NCBI GenBank assembly: GCA_000381565.1
Contig: KB906725.1
Span: 935,785-999,784, forward strand
DNA: 64,000 nt
Reading direction: 5' to 3'
Origin: Oxalobacteraceae bacterium AB_14
GTDB taxonomy: Bacteria > Pseudomonadota > Gammaproteobacteria > Burkholderiales > Burkholderiaceae_D
Each line of letters begins with the position of its first letter. Positions within the stretch are counted from its first letter, which is position 1. Positions 8,155-27,000 of this stretch are shown here, piece after piece. Both the position numbers and the translations under genes were made by a program. The notes beneath the pieces are model-generated. The model was not told the origin of the DNA, ran no database searches, and worked only from the letters and a program-made list of their open reading frames with translations.

Positions 8155-8889
8155 ATGGCAGTGGAAGACGACTTTGCGAACTGGCAGGACCGGCACACGC
8201 TGGCCCTGGCGACGGCGACCACCGAGGCCGCCCTTTTCGAGGCGCTGTCGAGCGCGGCGCGCGAGCTGGGCTTCGACCACTGCGCCTACGGCATGCGCGC
8301 GCCGCTGCCCTTGTCCAATCCCAAGGTCGTCCTGCTCAATAACTATTCGCAGGCCTGGCAGCAGCGCTACAACGACCAGCAATACCTGGGCGTCGATCCG
8401 ACGGTGGCGCACGGCATACGTTCGGTGCTGCCGCTGGTGTGGAGCGAGGAGCTGTTCAAGGACGCCCGGCCACTGTGGGAGGACGCCCGCGCGCACGGCC
8501 TGAAGGTGGGCTGGGCGCAGTCGTCCTACAACGCCCAGGGCGCGGTCGGCATGCTGACGTTGGCGCGCTCGGCCGAGCTGCTGTCGACGGCCGAGCTGCG
8601 CAAGAACGCGATGCAGATGACGGTGCTGGCGCAGCTGGCGCACGCCGGCATGAGCGACTTGATCAACAACCGCCGTGGCGCCGACCAGGCCGGCGCCGCC
8701 ATGCTGACCACACGCGAGATCGAGGTGCTGCGCTGGACCGCCGACGGCAAGACCTCCGGCGAGGTGGGGCAGATCATGAGCATCTCCGAGCGCACCGTCA
8801 ACTTCCACATCAATAACTCGCTGGAAAAACTGGGGGCCGTCAACAAGACCGCCGCCGTCATCAAGGCCGCGCTGCTCGGTCTGCTGTAG
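8155..8889 (+). CDS. LuxR-type acyl-homoserine lactone-responsive transcription factor
   Basis: A 244-residue protein. Residues about 10-165 form the autoinducer-binding domain (FDHCAYGM, then NYSQAWQQRYNDQQYLGVDP, matching the conserved W-Y-x-x-x-x-Y-x-x-x-D-P pattern that contacts the signal). Residues about 180-244 form a LuxR/NarL helix-turn-helix (LTTREIEVLRWTADGKTSGE, then SERTVNFHINNSLEKLGAVNK). It should dimerise with the signal made by the divergent luxI and bind the lux boxes at 7817, 8097 and 9697. The ATG at 8155 abuts GGAGGG; a GTG two codons on (8161) has better spacing and may be the real start. The gene is followed by the DUF4337 gene and then the PKS, all on the plus strand. 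Confidence 0.93.
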   Translation: MAVEDDFANWQDRHTLALATATTEAALFEALSSAARELGFDHCAYGMRAPLPLSNPKVVLLNNYSQAWQQRYNDQQYLGVDPTVAHGIRSVLPLVWSEELFKDARPLWEDARAHGLKVGWAQSSYNAQGAVGMLTLARSAELLSTAELRKNAMQMTVLAQLAHAGMSDLINNRRGADQAGAAMLTTREIEVLRWTADGKTSGEVGQIMSISERTVNFHINNSLEKLGAVNKTAAVIKAALLGLL

Positions 8890-8964
8890 GGAGGGGGAAA
8901 TCGGCGCGGTGAATCGGCGCGTCGAATCGGGTATGCTGGCGGTTTTCCACTCATCACTTGCATC

Positions 8965-9555
8965 ATGGAACCCCTCGATCTGGTTGAAACAGAAAACGAA
9001 CCCGCGCCGTCCGACCGCAAGCTCAACGCCACCGTCGCCATCACGGTCGCGCTGCTGGCCACCTTCATGGGCATTTGCAAAGTCAAAGACGACAACATCA
9101 ACCAAAGCATGCAGCAGGCGCAGGCCAAGCGCGTCGACCACTGGGCCTTCTACCAGGCCCGCAACGTGCGCGAGGAAGTGGCCAAGGCCACCGTGGTGCA
9201 ACTGAAGCTGGCGTCCGCCGGCCATACCGGCGTCGAGCAGGCCAACTACCAGGATGCCATCAAGCAGTACGAGACCTTGGCGCAGGAGCAGGGCCGCAAA
9301 AAAGCCGAGTCCAAGGCGGACGCCGAAAACGATCAGAAAGTCTACGACGCCGCCAACTTCCGGGACGACCAGTTCGACCTGTCCGACGCCCTGCTGGCGA
9401 TCGCCATCTCGCTGCTGGCCGTGACGGCGCTGACGCAATTATGGGCGCTGTATTTCGTCGGGCTGGTGCCGACCGCGTTCGGCGTGCTGATGGGGTTGTC
9501 GGGGCTGGCCGGCTGGCCGATCCATCCGAGCGCGCTGATCGCGCTGCTGTCCTGA
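8965..9555 (+). CDS. DUF4337-family membrane protein
   Basis: A 196-residue protein of the DUF4337 family, recognised by LNATVAITVALLATFMGICK followed by VKDDNI and HWAFYQARNVREE. It has one membrane helix near residues 20-40, a charged helical middle (about 45-130) likely to be a periplasmic or cytoplasmic coiled region, and two C-terminal helices (about 137-190). Biochemical function is unknown in the family. It lies 75 bases after luxR and 283 bases before the PKS. It may share the luxR transcript, but nothing in the sequence ties it to lipopeptide synthesis. Confidence 0.85.
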   Translation: MEPLDLVETENEPAPSDRKLNATVAITVALLATFMGICKVKDDNINQSMQQAQAKRVDHWAFYQARNVREEVAKATVVQLKLASAGHTGVEQANYQDAIKQYETLAQEQGRKKAESKADAENDQKVYDAANFRDDQFDLSDALLAIAISLLAVTALTQLWALYFVGLVPTAFGVLMGLSGLAGWPIHPSALIALLS

Positions 9556-9696
9556 AGTGACTTGACGCTTCCCGATATCGACAGCTATCGCGCCGCCGGG
9601 CTTTTTTCCGCCGAAAAGCCGACCCCGTAACCGGCGCCCGCCGCCACCCGTTTCCGCTTCGCATATTCCCTCCCGCCTACGCCCTCTGCGGCCTCC

Positions 9697-9742
9697 ACTG
9701 TAAGACTTGACAGTACTTTTTTGCCGTCCCGCGGCGTTTAAT
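9697..9742 (+). promoter_or_regulatory. LuxR-dependent promoter of the PKS/NRPS operon
   Basis: ACTGT-N8-ACAGT at 9697-9714 is an 18-bp lux box. Its core CTGTAA-GACT-TGACAG differs from the two boxes around luxI and luxR by one base in the left arm. A -35 hexamer TTGACA (9707-9712) is embedded in the box. TTTAAT at 9737-9742 is a plausible -10, though the 24-base spacing is too long for unaided sigma70. With a start near 9749 the box is centred around -43, the classic position for LuxR-type activation. It lies 125 bases before the PKS start. Confidence 0.72.
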
Positions 9743-9838
9743 GGTCGTAATGGAATGGGCTTCCTGCCTGTTCCTCGCCGCGTCTGCCAGCCGGCCGACG
9801 GCCGCTAACGATCCTCCATCCACCGAACGGGACAGCAA

Positions 9839-18451
<8,613 letters not shown>

Positions 18452-18476
18452 GCCGCTAGCTGAAGCGTCATCTAAA

Positions 18477-18518
18477 CCACGTAGGGCGGATTAGCGAAGC
18501 GTAATCCGCCCTACGTGG
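18477..18518 (+). repeat. Perfect 17-bp hairpin between PKS and ABC transporter genes
   Basis: CCACGTAGGGCGGATTA and its exact complement flank the 8-base loop GCGAAGCG. This matches a palindromic REP-like sequence (core GTAGGGCGGATTA) found in many proteobacterial genomes. It sits in the only sizeable gap (113 bases) of the biosynthetic operon. There is no T-tract, so it is not a classical terminator. It could stabilise or partly attenuate the downstream message. Confidence 0.85.
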
Positions 18519-18564
18519 CAAATGACCGTCCCAAGCGGCCTCCAAACGAACGAAAGCGACAATC

Positions 18565-20217
18565 ATGAAACTCTTCCACTTCCTAATCAAGTACTCGCCC
18601 TGGCTGTTCGTCCTGTCGCTCATCAGCGGCATCGTCAGCGGCGCCGCCAGCGCCGCCCTGATGGCGCTGGTCAACGACCGCCTGACCGTCATGGCCAACC
18701 CCGACCCGCGCTTCTTCCGCGACTTCCTGGCGCTGGCGGCGCTGGCGGTGGCCAGCCTGCTGGCGGCGCGGCTGCTGCTGCTGCGCCTGGCCACCCGCGC
18801 CGTGCGCACCTGGCGCGTGCGCCTGTGCGACCAACTGCTGCGCGCCCCGCTGCGCCAGATCGAACAGCAAGGCTCGTCCGGGCTGATGGCCACGCTCACC
18901 AACGACATCGCCGAGGTCACCGAAGCGCTGATCAAATTCCCGCTGCAATGCGTGAACGGCGCGGTGATCGTGGCCTGCTTCGGCTACCTGTTCTGGTTGA
19001 GCTGGCCGCTGGCGCTGGGCTTCCTGCTGACCATGGCGCTGGGCATCGTCACCTACGAGGCGGTGGTGCGGCGCGCGCGGCGCCACATGGTGCTGCTGCG
19101 CGACACGTGGGACCGCCTGATCGAGCAATTCACCGCCCTGGTCGACGGCAACAAGGAGCTCAAGCTCAACCGCCAGCGCCGCGAGCGCTTCGCCGCCGCC
19201 GAGCTGGCGCCGACCGCCGCCACGATGATGGAGGCCAGCTGGCGCTTCAACAGCACCTTCGCCGTCGCCGAGACGTCGGGCCAGCTGTTCTTCTACCTGC
19301 TGATCCTGTCGGTGCCGCTGCTGGCGCCGCAGGTGCCGGTGCGCGACGCCGGCGTCATCACCGGCTTCATCCTGATGCTGCTGTACATGAGCGGCCGCAT
19401 CGGCGAGCTGGTGGGCACCATCCCGGTGTTCCACCGCGCCGCCGTGGCCAAGGCCAAGATCGAGTCGCTCGGCATCGAGCTGGGCGAGGAGCCCATCGTC
19501 GCCCGCGCCGGCGCCGCGCCGGCCGATTTCGCCAGCATCGAGATGCGCCAGCTCAGCTACCAGTACAAGGCCGCCGGCGAGGAGGACAACTTCGTCGTCG
19601 GTCCGCTCGACGTCACGCTGCGTCCGGGCGAGATCGTGTTCGTCATCGGCGGCAACGGCAGCGGCAAGAGCAGCTTCGCGCGCCTGCTGACCGGCCTGTA
19701 CACGCCGACCGGCGGCGCGCTGTGCCTCAACGGCGAGGCCGTCGACGATGCCGGCCGTGACCATTACCGCCAGCACTTCTCGGCCGTGTTCGCGGACTTC
19801 CACCTGTTCCGCAACCTGTACCAGGATGCGCCAGAGCAGCGCCTGCGCCGCGCCGAGGAATTCCTCGACACCCTGCAGCTGGCCGACAAGGTCAAGCTGC
19901 GCGACGGCGTGTTCTCGACGGTGGACCTGTCGACCGGCCAGCGCAAGCGCCTGGCGCTGCTGACCAGCTTCCTCGAGGACCGTCCCGTGTACCTGTTCGA
20001 CGAATGGGCCTCGGACCAGGACCCGGCCTTCAAGCAGGTGTTCTACCACGAGATCCTGCCGGAGCTGGCCGCGCGCGGCAAGACGGTGGTGGTGATCAGC
20101 CACGACGACCACTACTACCGCGCGGCCGACCGCATCATCCGCTTCGCCGACGGCCGCATCATCGAGGACCGCCGCCTGGAGCGCCCGCGCGTGGCCCCGG
20201 CAGCGCTGGTGGCCTGA
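18565..20217 (+). CDS. Cyclic-peptide export ABC transporter (PvdE/SyrD type), membrane and ATPase domains fused
   Basis: A 550-residue half-transporter. Six membrane helices occupy about 1-300, starting LFHFLIKYSPWLFVLSLISG. The nucleotide-binding domain has Walker A GGNGSGKSS (Lys368), signature LSTGQRKR and Walker B YLFDE (Asp479, Glu480) followed by WASDQDP. The DEWASDQDP end is typical of transporters that move lipopeptides and siderophore precursors across the inner membrane (PvdE, SyrD). Its position between the PKS and the NRPS genes supports export of, or self-protection against, the lipopeptide made here. Confidence 0.93.
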   Translation: MKLFHFLIKYSPWLFVLSLISGIVSGAASAALMALVNDRLTVMANPDPRFFRDFLALAALAVASLLAARLLLLRLATRAVRTWRVRLCDQLLRAPLRQIEQQGSSGLMATLTNDIAEVTEALIKFPLQCVNGAVIVACFGYLFWLSWPLALGFLLTMALGIVTYEAVVRRARRHMVLLRDTWDRLIEQFTALVDGNKELKLNRQRRERFAAAELAPTAATMMEASWRFNSTFAVAETSGQLFFYLLILSVPLLAPQVPVRDAGVITGFILMLLYMSGRIGELVGTIPVFHRAAVAKAKIESLGIELGEEPIVARAGAAPADFASIEMRQLSYQYKAAGEEDNFVVGPLDVTLRPGEIVFVIGGNGSGKSSFARLLTGLYTPTGGALCLNGEAVDDAGRDHYRQHFSAVFADFHLFRNLYQDAPEQRLRRAEEFLDTLQLADKVKLRDGVFSTVDLSTGQRKRLALLTSFLEDRPVYLFDEWASDQDPAFKQVFYHEILPELAARGKTVVVISHDDHYYRAADRIIRFADGRIIEDRRLERPRVAPAALVA

Positions 20218-20245
20218 GCGCCCCTTCACCAATTGGACCGTACAC

Positions 20246-21004
20246 ATGGCAACCATCAAAATTGACAGCAGCTGGCTGCGCGTGCTGCGCCCGGCCCCCG
20301 GCGCGCGCCTGCGCCTGTTCTGCTTCCCCTACGCCGGCGCCGGCCCGGCCGTCTACAAGCCGTGGGCCGACCTGCTGCCGCCGTCGATCGAGTTGGTCGG
20401 CGTGCACTATCCGGGCCGCGAGGCGCGCGCCGGCGAGGCGCCGCTGGCCGACTTCGGACAGCTGGTCGACCAGCTGCGCGGCGCCATGCTGCCGTATCTG
20501 AACCTGCCGTTCGCCTTCTTCGGCCACAGCATGGGCGCCTATGTGAGCTTCGAGTTGTGCAAGGCGCTCAAGCGCGGCCACGGCCTGCAGCCGGAGCACC
20601 TGTTCCTGTCCGGGGCGGGGGCGCCGCACACGCCGGAGTCCACGCCGATCCACCAGCTGCCCAGCCGCGAGTTCCTGACCCAGGTGATCCGCCTGAACGG
20701 CATCCCCAAGGAGGTGCTGGGCAGCCCCGAGCTGCTCAGCTACCTGCTGCCTATCCTGCGCGCCGATTTCACCGCCTGCGAGCGCTATAGCAGCGACCCT
20801 GCCGCCACGCTGAGCTGCCCGCTGACCGTGTTCGGCGGCCGCCAGGACCCGCGCGTGAGCGCCGCGCGCATCGACGCCTGGCGCGACTACGCCGACCTTT
20901 CGATCGCCGTCGACATGTTCGACGGCGACCACTTCTTCCTGCACGAACAACGCTCCCTGCTGCTGGGGAAAATCGTGCGCCAGCTGGGAATCCACACATC
21001 ATGA
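20246..21004 (+). CDS. Type II (editing) thioesterase
   Basis: A 252-residue alpha/beta-hydrolase of the free-standing NRPS/PKS thioesterase type: LFCFPYAGAGP near the N-terminus, GHSMGA with Ser95, Asp201 (GGRQDP) and His229 (GDHFF). Such enzymes remove stalled or mis-primed acyl groups from carrier proteins and rarely release the final product. The stop overlaps the NRPS1 start in ATGA, so the two are translationally coupled. It does not obviously replace the releasing thioesterase missing from NRPS3. Confidence 0.93.
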   Translation: MATIKIDSSWLRVLRPAPGARLRLFCFPYAGAGPAVYKPWADLLPPSIELVGVHYPGREARAGEAPLADFGQLVDQLRGAMLPYLNLPFAFFGHSMGAYVSFELCKALKRGHGLQPEHLFLSGAGAPHTPESTPIHQLPSREFLTQVIRLNGIPKEVLGSPELLSYLLPILRADFTACERYSSDPAATLSCPLTVFGGRQDPRVSAARIDAWRDYADLSIAVDMFDGDHFFLHEQRSLLLGKIVRQLGIHTS

Positions 21005-24000
21005 ACGCTAACGTCACCACCACCGCCACCCCGGGCGTCAATCCCGCCAATGCCGCCGCCACCGGCGCGCCCCCGGGCGTGCGCGAGCAACTGGCGCAGC
21101 TGCTGCGCGCCAAGGTCGCCCGTGGCGCCAGCTATCCGCTGGCGCCGGCCCAGTTGTCGATGTGGTTCCACCAGAGCCTGGAGCAGGACAGCACCTCGTA
21201 CAACATGCCGTTCGCCTTCTGCCTGCACGGCGCGCCGCTCGAACCGGCCAACGTGCAGCGCGCGCTGGCGTCGGTGGTCGAGCGCCACGCGGTGCTGCGC
21301 ACGGTGTTCGAGATGGAGCACGACGAGGTGGTGCAGCGGGTGCGGCCGCTGCCGGCGATCGCGCTGCCGATGACCGAGCTGCCCGGCGGCCATGCCCCCG
21401 GCTGGGAGCACGAGGTGGTGGCGCGTTCGAAAGCGCTGTCGGTCCAGGCCTTCGATCTGACGGTGGGGCCGCCGTACCGCTTCGAGCTGCTGCGGGTGGC
21501 GGCCGACCTGCACGTGCTGCTGGCCACCTTCCACCACATCGTCATGGATGGCTGGTCGGTCGGCGTGTTCCTGGGTGACTTCGCCAACGCCTACGCCGCA
21601 TGGTCGCGCACCGGCGCCGCGCCGCAATGGCCGGCGCTGCCGGTCAGCTATGGCGACTACGCGCGCCAGCGGCAGCAGGCCAGCCGTGGGCCGGACGCCG
21701 CGCGCCATGTCGACTACTGGCGCCAGCGGCTGCAGGCGCCGCCGGTGGCGCTGTCGCTGCCGGCCGACTACGCGCGTCCGCAGGTGCAGACCTTCAACGG
21801 CGCGATCCACGCGCTGGCGCTGGCGCCGCGCGTGAAGACGCAGCTGGCGGACGTCGCGCGCCAGGGCGGCGCCACCTTCTTCATGGTGTCGCTGACGGCC
21901 TTCTACGTGCTGCTGGCGCGCCTGAGCGGCCAATGGGACATGGTGCTCGGCGTGGCCAGCGCCAACCGCGACCAGCCGGAACATCGCGGCATGCTCGGTT
22001 TGTTCTCGGAGATCCTGCCGATGCGCGCGGCGATCGACGCCGGCGCCAGTTTCATGACGGTGCTCGAACAGGTGCGCCAGGACTGCCTTAGCGATTACGA
22101 ACACGCGGCGCCGCCGCTGGCCGAACTGGCCGAGACCATGCAGCGCACGCGCGACGCCCGCCGCAGCAACCTGTTCCAGGTCGGCTTCGACTACCAGAAC
22201 ACGCCGTGGCCGGAGCATCTGGGCCAGCTGGTGTCGCTGCTGCACGGCGACACCGGCGCGGCCAAGCTGGATCTGAACCTGAACCTGAGCAGCGACCCCT
22301 CCGGCCTGCTGGCGCAGTTCGAATACAACACCGACCTGTTCACCGCCGACACGATGGCGCGTTTCGCGCAATGCTTCGAGACGCTGTTGGCCAGCATCGT
22401 GCGCGATCCGCACCTGCCGGTGGCGGCGCTGGCGATCGTGCCGGCCGCGCCGGCGCCGCTGCCCGTGGCGCCCGCCGCCGCCTCGGAAGACGGCGCGCGC
22501 CACGTGCTGCAACTGATCGGGGCCAGCGTGCTGGCGCGGCCGGACGCCGTGGCGCTGGTCGACGGCGACGGTCCGCTCACGTATGAACGGCTGCTGGCGC
22601 GCGCCCACGCGCTGGCCTGGCGTCTGACCGCGCGCGGCGCCCGGTCCGGCGCGCGCGTCGGCCTGTGCTGCGAGCGCTCGTCCGACCTGGTGGTCGGCCT
22701 GCTGGCCATCCTGCACGCCGGCTGCGCCTATGTGCCGATGGACGCCGGCATGCCGCTGGCGCGCCTGAACGACATCGCCGCCGACGCCGCGCTCGATCTG
22801 GTGGTGGTCAGCGGCGCGTTGATGGCGTCGTTGCACGGCCTGGCCGGCGTCGAGCTGGTGGCCGAGGGCGACGCCGCCGACGAAACGCCGGCCGGCGCGC
22901 CCGACGTCGCCATCTGCGGCACCGACCTGGCGTATGTGCTCTACACCTCCGGCACCACCGGCCGGCCGAAGGGCGTGATGGTGTCGCACGCGGCGCTGCT
23001 CAACTTCGCGGTGCCGGCGCTGCGGCGCCTGGCGCTGGAGCCGGGCGACAAGGTACTGCAATTCGCCTCGATCGGCTTCGACGCCAGCGTCGAGGAGATC
23101 TTCCCCTGCCTGGCCGCCGGCGCCACGCTGGTGATGCGCGAGGGCGGCATGGTGGCCTCGGTCGACGCCTTCCTGGCGATGTGCGAACGGCATGGCGTGA
23201 CGGTGCTCGACCTGCCGACCGCCTACTGGCACGAGCTGACCGACGCGCTGGCCGCGCCCGACGCGCCGCGCCTGCCGGCCTGCGTGCGGCTGGTGGTGAT
23301 CGGCGGCGAGGCGGCCTCGCCGCGCATGCTGGCACGCTGGCAGGCCAGCGTCGGCGCCGGCGTGCGCCTGCAAAACACCTACGGCCCGACCGAGACCACG
23401 GTCTGCGTCACCACTGCCGAGCTGGCGGAGCTGGCCTTCGATCCGGCCACCTGCGCCGGCCTGCCGATCGGCCACGCCAATCCCGGGGTGGATATCTATG
23501 TGCTCGACGAGCGCGGGGTGGCGCTGCCGGCCGGCGTCTACGGCGAGATTTATATCGGTGGCGCCACCGTGGCCGACGGCTACTGGGCGCGCCCGGAGCT
23601 GACGGCACAAAAGTTCGTCGCCGATCCTTTCAGCGCCCGTCCGCACGCCCGGATGTTCCGCACCGGCGACTATGGCCGCGTGATGGCCGACGGCAGCCTG
23701 CAGTTCGGCGGCCGCAAGGATAGCCAGGTCAAGCTGCGCGGCTACCGCGTCGAGCTGGCCGAGGTGGAGGCCATCGTCGGCGGCCACCCGCAAGTGCACC
23801 AGGTATGCGCCGATATTCGCGAAGGCGCCAGCGAGGGCGATCGCAGCCTGGTCGCCTTCGTGGTGCCGGTGCCCGGCGCCGCCGGCCTGACGCCGGCCGC
23901 GCTGCGGCGCTGGCTGGCCGAGCGCAGCCCGGATTTCCTGGTGCCGTCGGCCATCGCCATCGTCGACAAATTCCCGCTCGGCCTGACCGGCAAGACCGAC

Positions 24001-27000
24001 CGCCAGGCGCTGTTGGCGGTGCTGGACGCGGAGCAGAGCCGCGCGCCGGAGCAGACGCGCGCCGCCTCGCCCACCGAGGAACTGGTGATCGGCATCTGGC
24101 AGGGCGTGCTGGGCGCCGGCACGCTGGGCGTGCAGGACAACTTCTTCGAACGCGGCGGCCATTCGCTGTTGATGATCAAGATGCTGTCGCGTGTGCGCCG
24201 CCAGCTCGACGTCGACGTGGCGCTGGCCCAGGTGTTCGAATATCCGACCGTGGCGCGTTTCGCCGCCCACGTGGACGCGTTGCGCCGGGCCGGCCAGCCG
24301 GCGGTGCCACCTATCCCGCGCCTGCCGCGCGGCGCCGGGGCGACGGTGCTCAGCGTCGAGCAGTCGTTCTCGCAGCAGCGCCTGTGGTTCCATGAAAAAC
24401 TCAATCCCGCCTCGTCGGCCTACCACGTGCCGGTGGTGATGACGGCGCATGGCGCGATCGATCGCGCGATCCTGGCGCGCAGCCTGGAGGCGCTGGTGGC
24501 GCGTCATGAAATCCTGCGCACCACCTTCGCCGACATCGACGGCAAGCCGGTGCAGCGCGTGGCGGCGGCGCGGCCATGCCCGTTGTCGTACACCGACCTG
24601 GGCGCGGTGGCGGCGCCGGAGCGCGACGCCGCGCTCGAAAAGCTGACTTCGGCGCTGATCGACACGCCGTTCGACCTGACCGCCGGCCCGTTGCTGCGCG
24701 CCGCGCTGGTGCGCCTGGACGACGACGAGCATGTGCTGGCGTTGGTCTTCCACCATATCGTGGTGGACGACTGGTCGATGCGGATCTTGCTGGCCGAACT
24801 GCGCGAACGTTACACGGCGCTGCTGGCCGGCCGCGCGCCGGACGCCTCGGCTCCCGCGCTGCAATACGCCGATTACGCCGCCTGGCAGCGCGGCGCGGCG
24901 ATGATGGCGCTGGCCGATGAGCAGCTGGCGCAATGGACGCGCGAGCTCGCCGGCGTGCCCGACCTGCTGGCGCTGCCGCTGGACCGTCCGCGTCCCGCCG
25001 TGCAGAGCCACCGGGGCGAGGTGCGCGCCTGGACGCTGGCGCCGGAACTGGCGGGCCGTCTGCGCGCGGTGGCCACCGCGCAGGGCGTGACCTTGCACAT
25101 GCTTCTGCTCAGCGCATGGTCGCTGGTGCTGTCGAAGCTGAGCGGCCAGCACGACGTGGTGGTCGGCGTCCCGGTCGCCAACCGCAATCACGACGCGCTG
25201 GAAAACATGCTGGGCTTCTTCGTCAACACGCTGCCGCTGCGCGTGCGCCTGGCGCCGAATGCCAGCTTGAAGGCGCTGCTGGCGCAGGTCAAGCAAAGCA
25301 GCCTGGCCGCGTATGCCCGCCAGGGCGTGCCGCTGGAGCGCATCGTCGAAACGGTGCGGCCGCAGCGCGACCTGGGCTTCAACCCGCTGTTCGTCTCAAT
25401 GTTCTCGCTGCAAAGCGGGGGCGGCCAGCCACTGGCGCTGGGCGACCTGCGTCTTGCGCCGCGCGAGGTGGACTACCGCCAGGCCAAGGTCGATGTGTCG
25501 CTGACCGTCACCGACGGCGGCGACGCGATGACGGCGGAGCTGGAATACGCCAGCGATTTGTTCGACGCCGCCACCATCGCCCGCTGGGCCGGATTCGTCG
25601 ACCACGTGCTGGCGCAATTCACGGTGGACCTGGAGCTGCCGCTGTCGCGCGCCACGCTGCAGGATGCCGATGCACTTGCGGCCCTGCTGGCGCGCGTCAA
25701 CGCGGCCGGAGGCGCGCCGATGGCCAAGGGCGGCCTGCACGCGTTGTTCACCGTGCAGGCGGTCGCGCGGCCGGAGGCTGTCGCCGTCGTCGATGGCGAC
25801 GCCCGCTACAGCTACCGCGAGCTCGATCGGCGCTCCAGCCAGATCGCCCACGCGTTGCGGCAACGCGGCGTGCGGCCGGACGACATCGTCGCGCTGCTGG
25901 TGCCGCGCGGCGTCGACATGGTGGCCGGCATGCTGGGCATCCTGAAGTCCGGCGGCGCCTACCTGCCGCTCGATACCAAGCTGCCGGCGCAACGCATGGC
26001 GTACATGCTGGCCGACTCCGGGGCCGTCGCGGCGCTGGTCGATGCCGATGGCCGATCGCGGTTGCCGGCGTTCGGCGGACAGGTGCTGTGTCTGGACACC
26101 GACGCCGCCGACATCGGCGTCCAGCCGGTGACGCCGCCGGCCGCCCAGGACCGCGATTGCGGCCATGACCTGGCTTATGTGATCTACACCAGCGGCTCGA
26201 CCGGCGAGCCGAAAGGCGTGATGATCGAGCATGGCGCGGCCGCCACCCAGATCGAAGCCGTTCGCGAGCGGCTGCGGCTGAACGCCGACGACCGCCTGCT
26301 GCAATTCGCCAGCAGCAGTTTCGACGTGTCGGTGCAGGAGATCTTCAGCGCCTTCAGCGCCGGCGCCGCGCTGGTGCTGCGCGATGCCGACTGCCTGACC
26401 AGCGCGCAGGCCTTCTGGGCGTTCTGCGAACGCCAGCGCACCACGGTGATCGACCTGCCGACGCGCTTCTGGCACGAGTTGAACTTCGACGCGTTGGCGC
26501 GTTGCCCGTCCGTCGTGCGGGCCGTGAACATCGGCGGCGAGGCGGTCGAGGAAAGCGGTTTGCGCCGCTGGTTCGAAGGTGGCGGCAGGCGTCCGGCGCT
26601 CTACAACTTCTACGGTCCGACCGAGACCACGATCAACGCCACGCTGCGGGAGCTGAGCGCCGATCCGGCGACGTGGCAGACCATCGGCAAGCCGTTCGGC
26701 GCCGGCGTCGCCTACGTTCTGGACGGCCAGGGGCAGCCGGCGCCGGCCGGCGTGGTCGGCCAGCTGTACATCGGTGGCGTTGGCGTCGCGCGCGGCTACC
26801 TGAATCGTCCAGAGTTGACGGCGGAGCGCTTCGTTCCGGATACGGTGGCCGGCGTCGGCCGCATGTACGCCACCGGCGATCTGGCCATGTGGCGCGAGGA
26901 CGGCGAGATCGTCTTCCTTGGCCGTAACGACGCCCAGATCAAACTGCGCGGCTTCCGCATCGATCTGGGCGAGATCGAGCAGTGCCTGCACCGGCTTGAG

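Noticed and set aside
9556..9640. Possible terminator after the DUF4337 gene (GGCTTTTTTCCGCCGAAAAGCC)
   Set aside because: The pairing is short with the T-run inside the loop side, not after the stem, so it is not a convincing terminator.
20246..21004. Type II thioesterase as the releasing enzyme for NRPS3
   Set aside because: It is a free-standing editing type in sequence and position. Release is better explained by the integrated TE at the end of the upstream NRPS.
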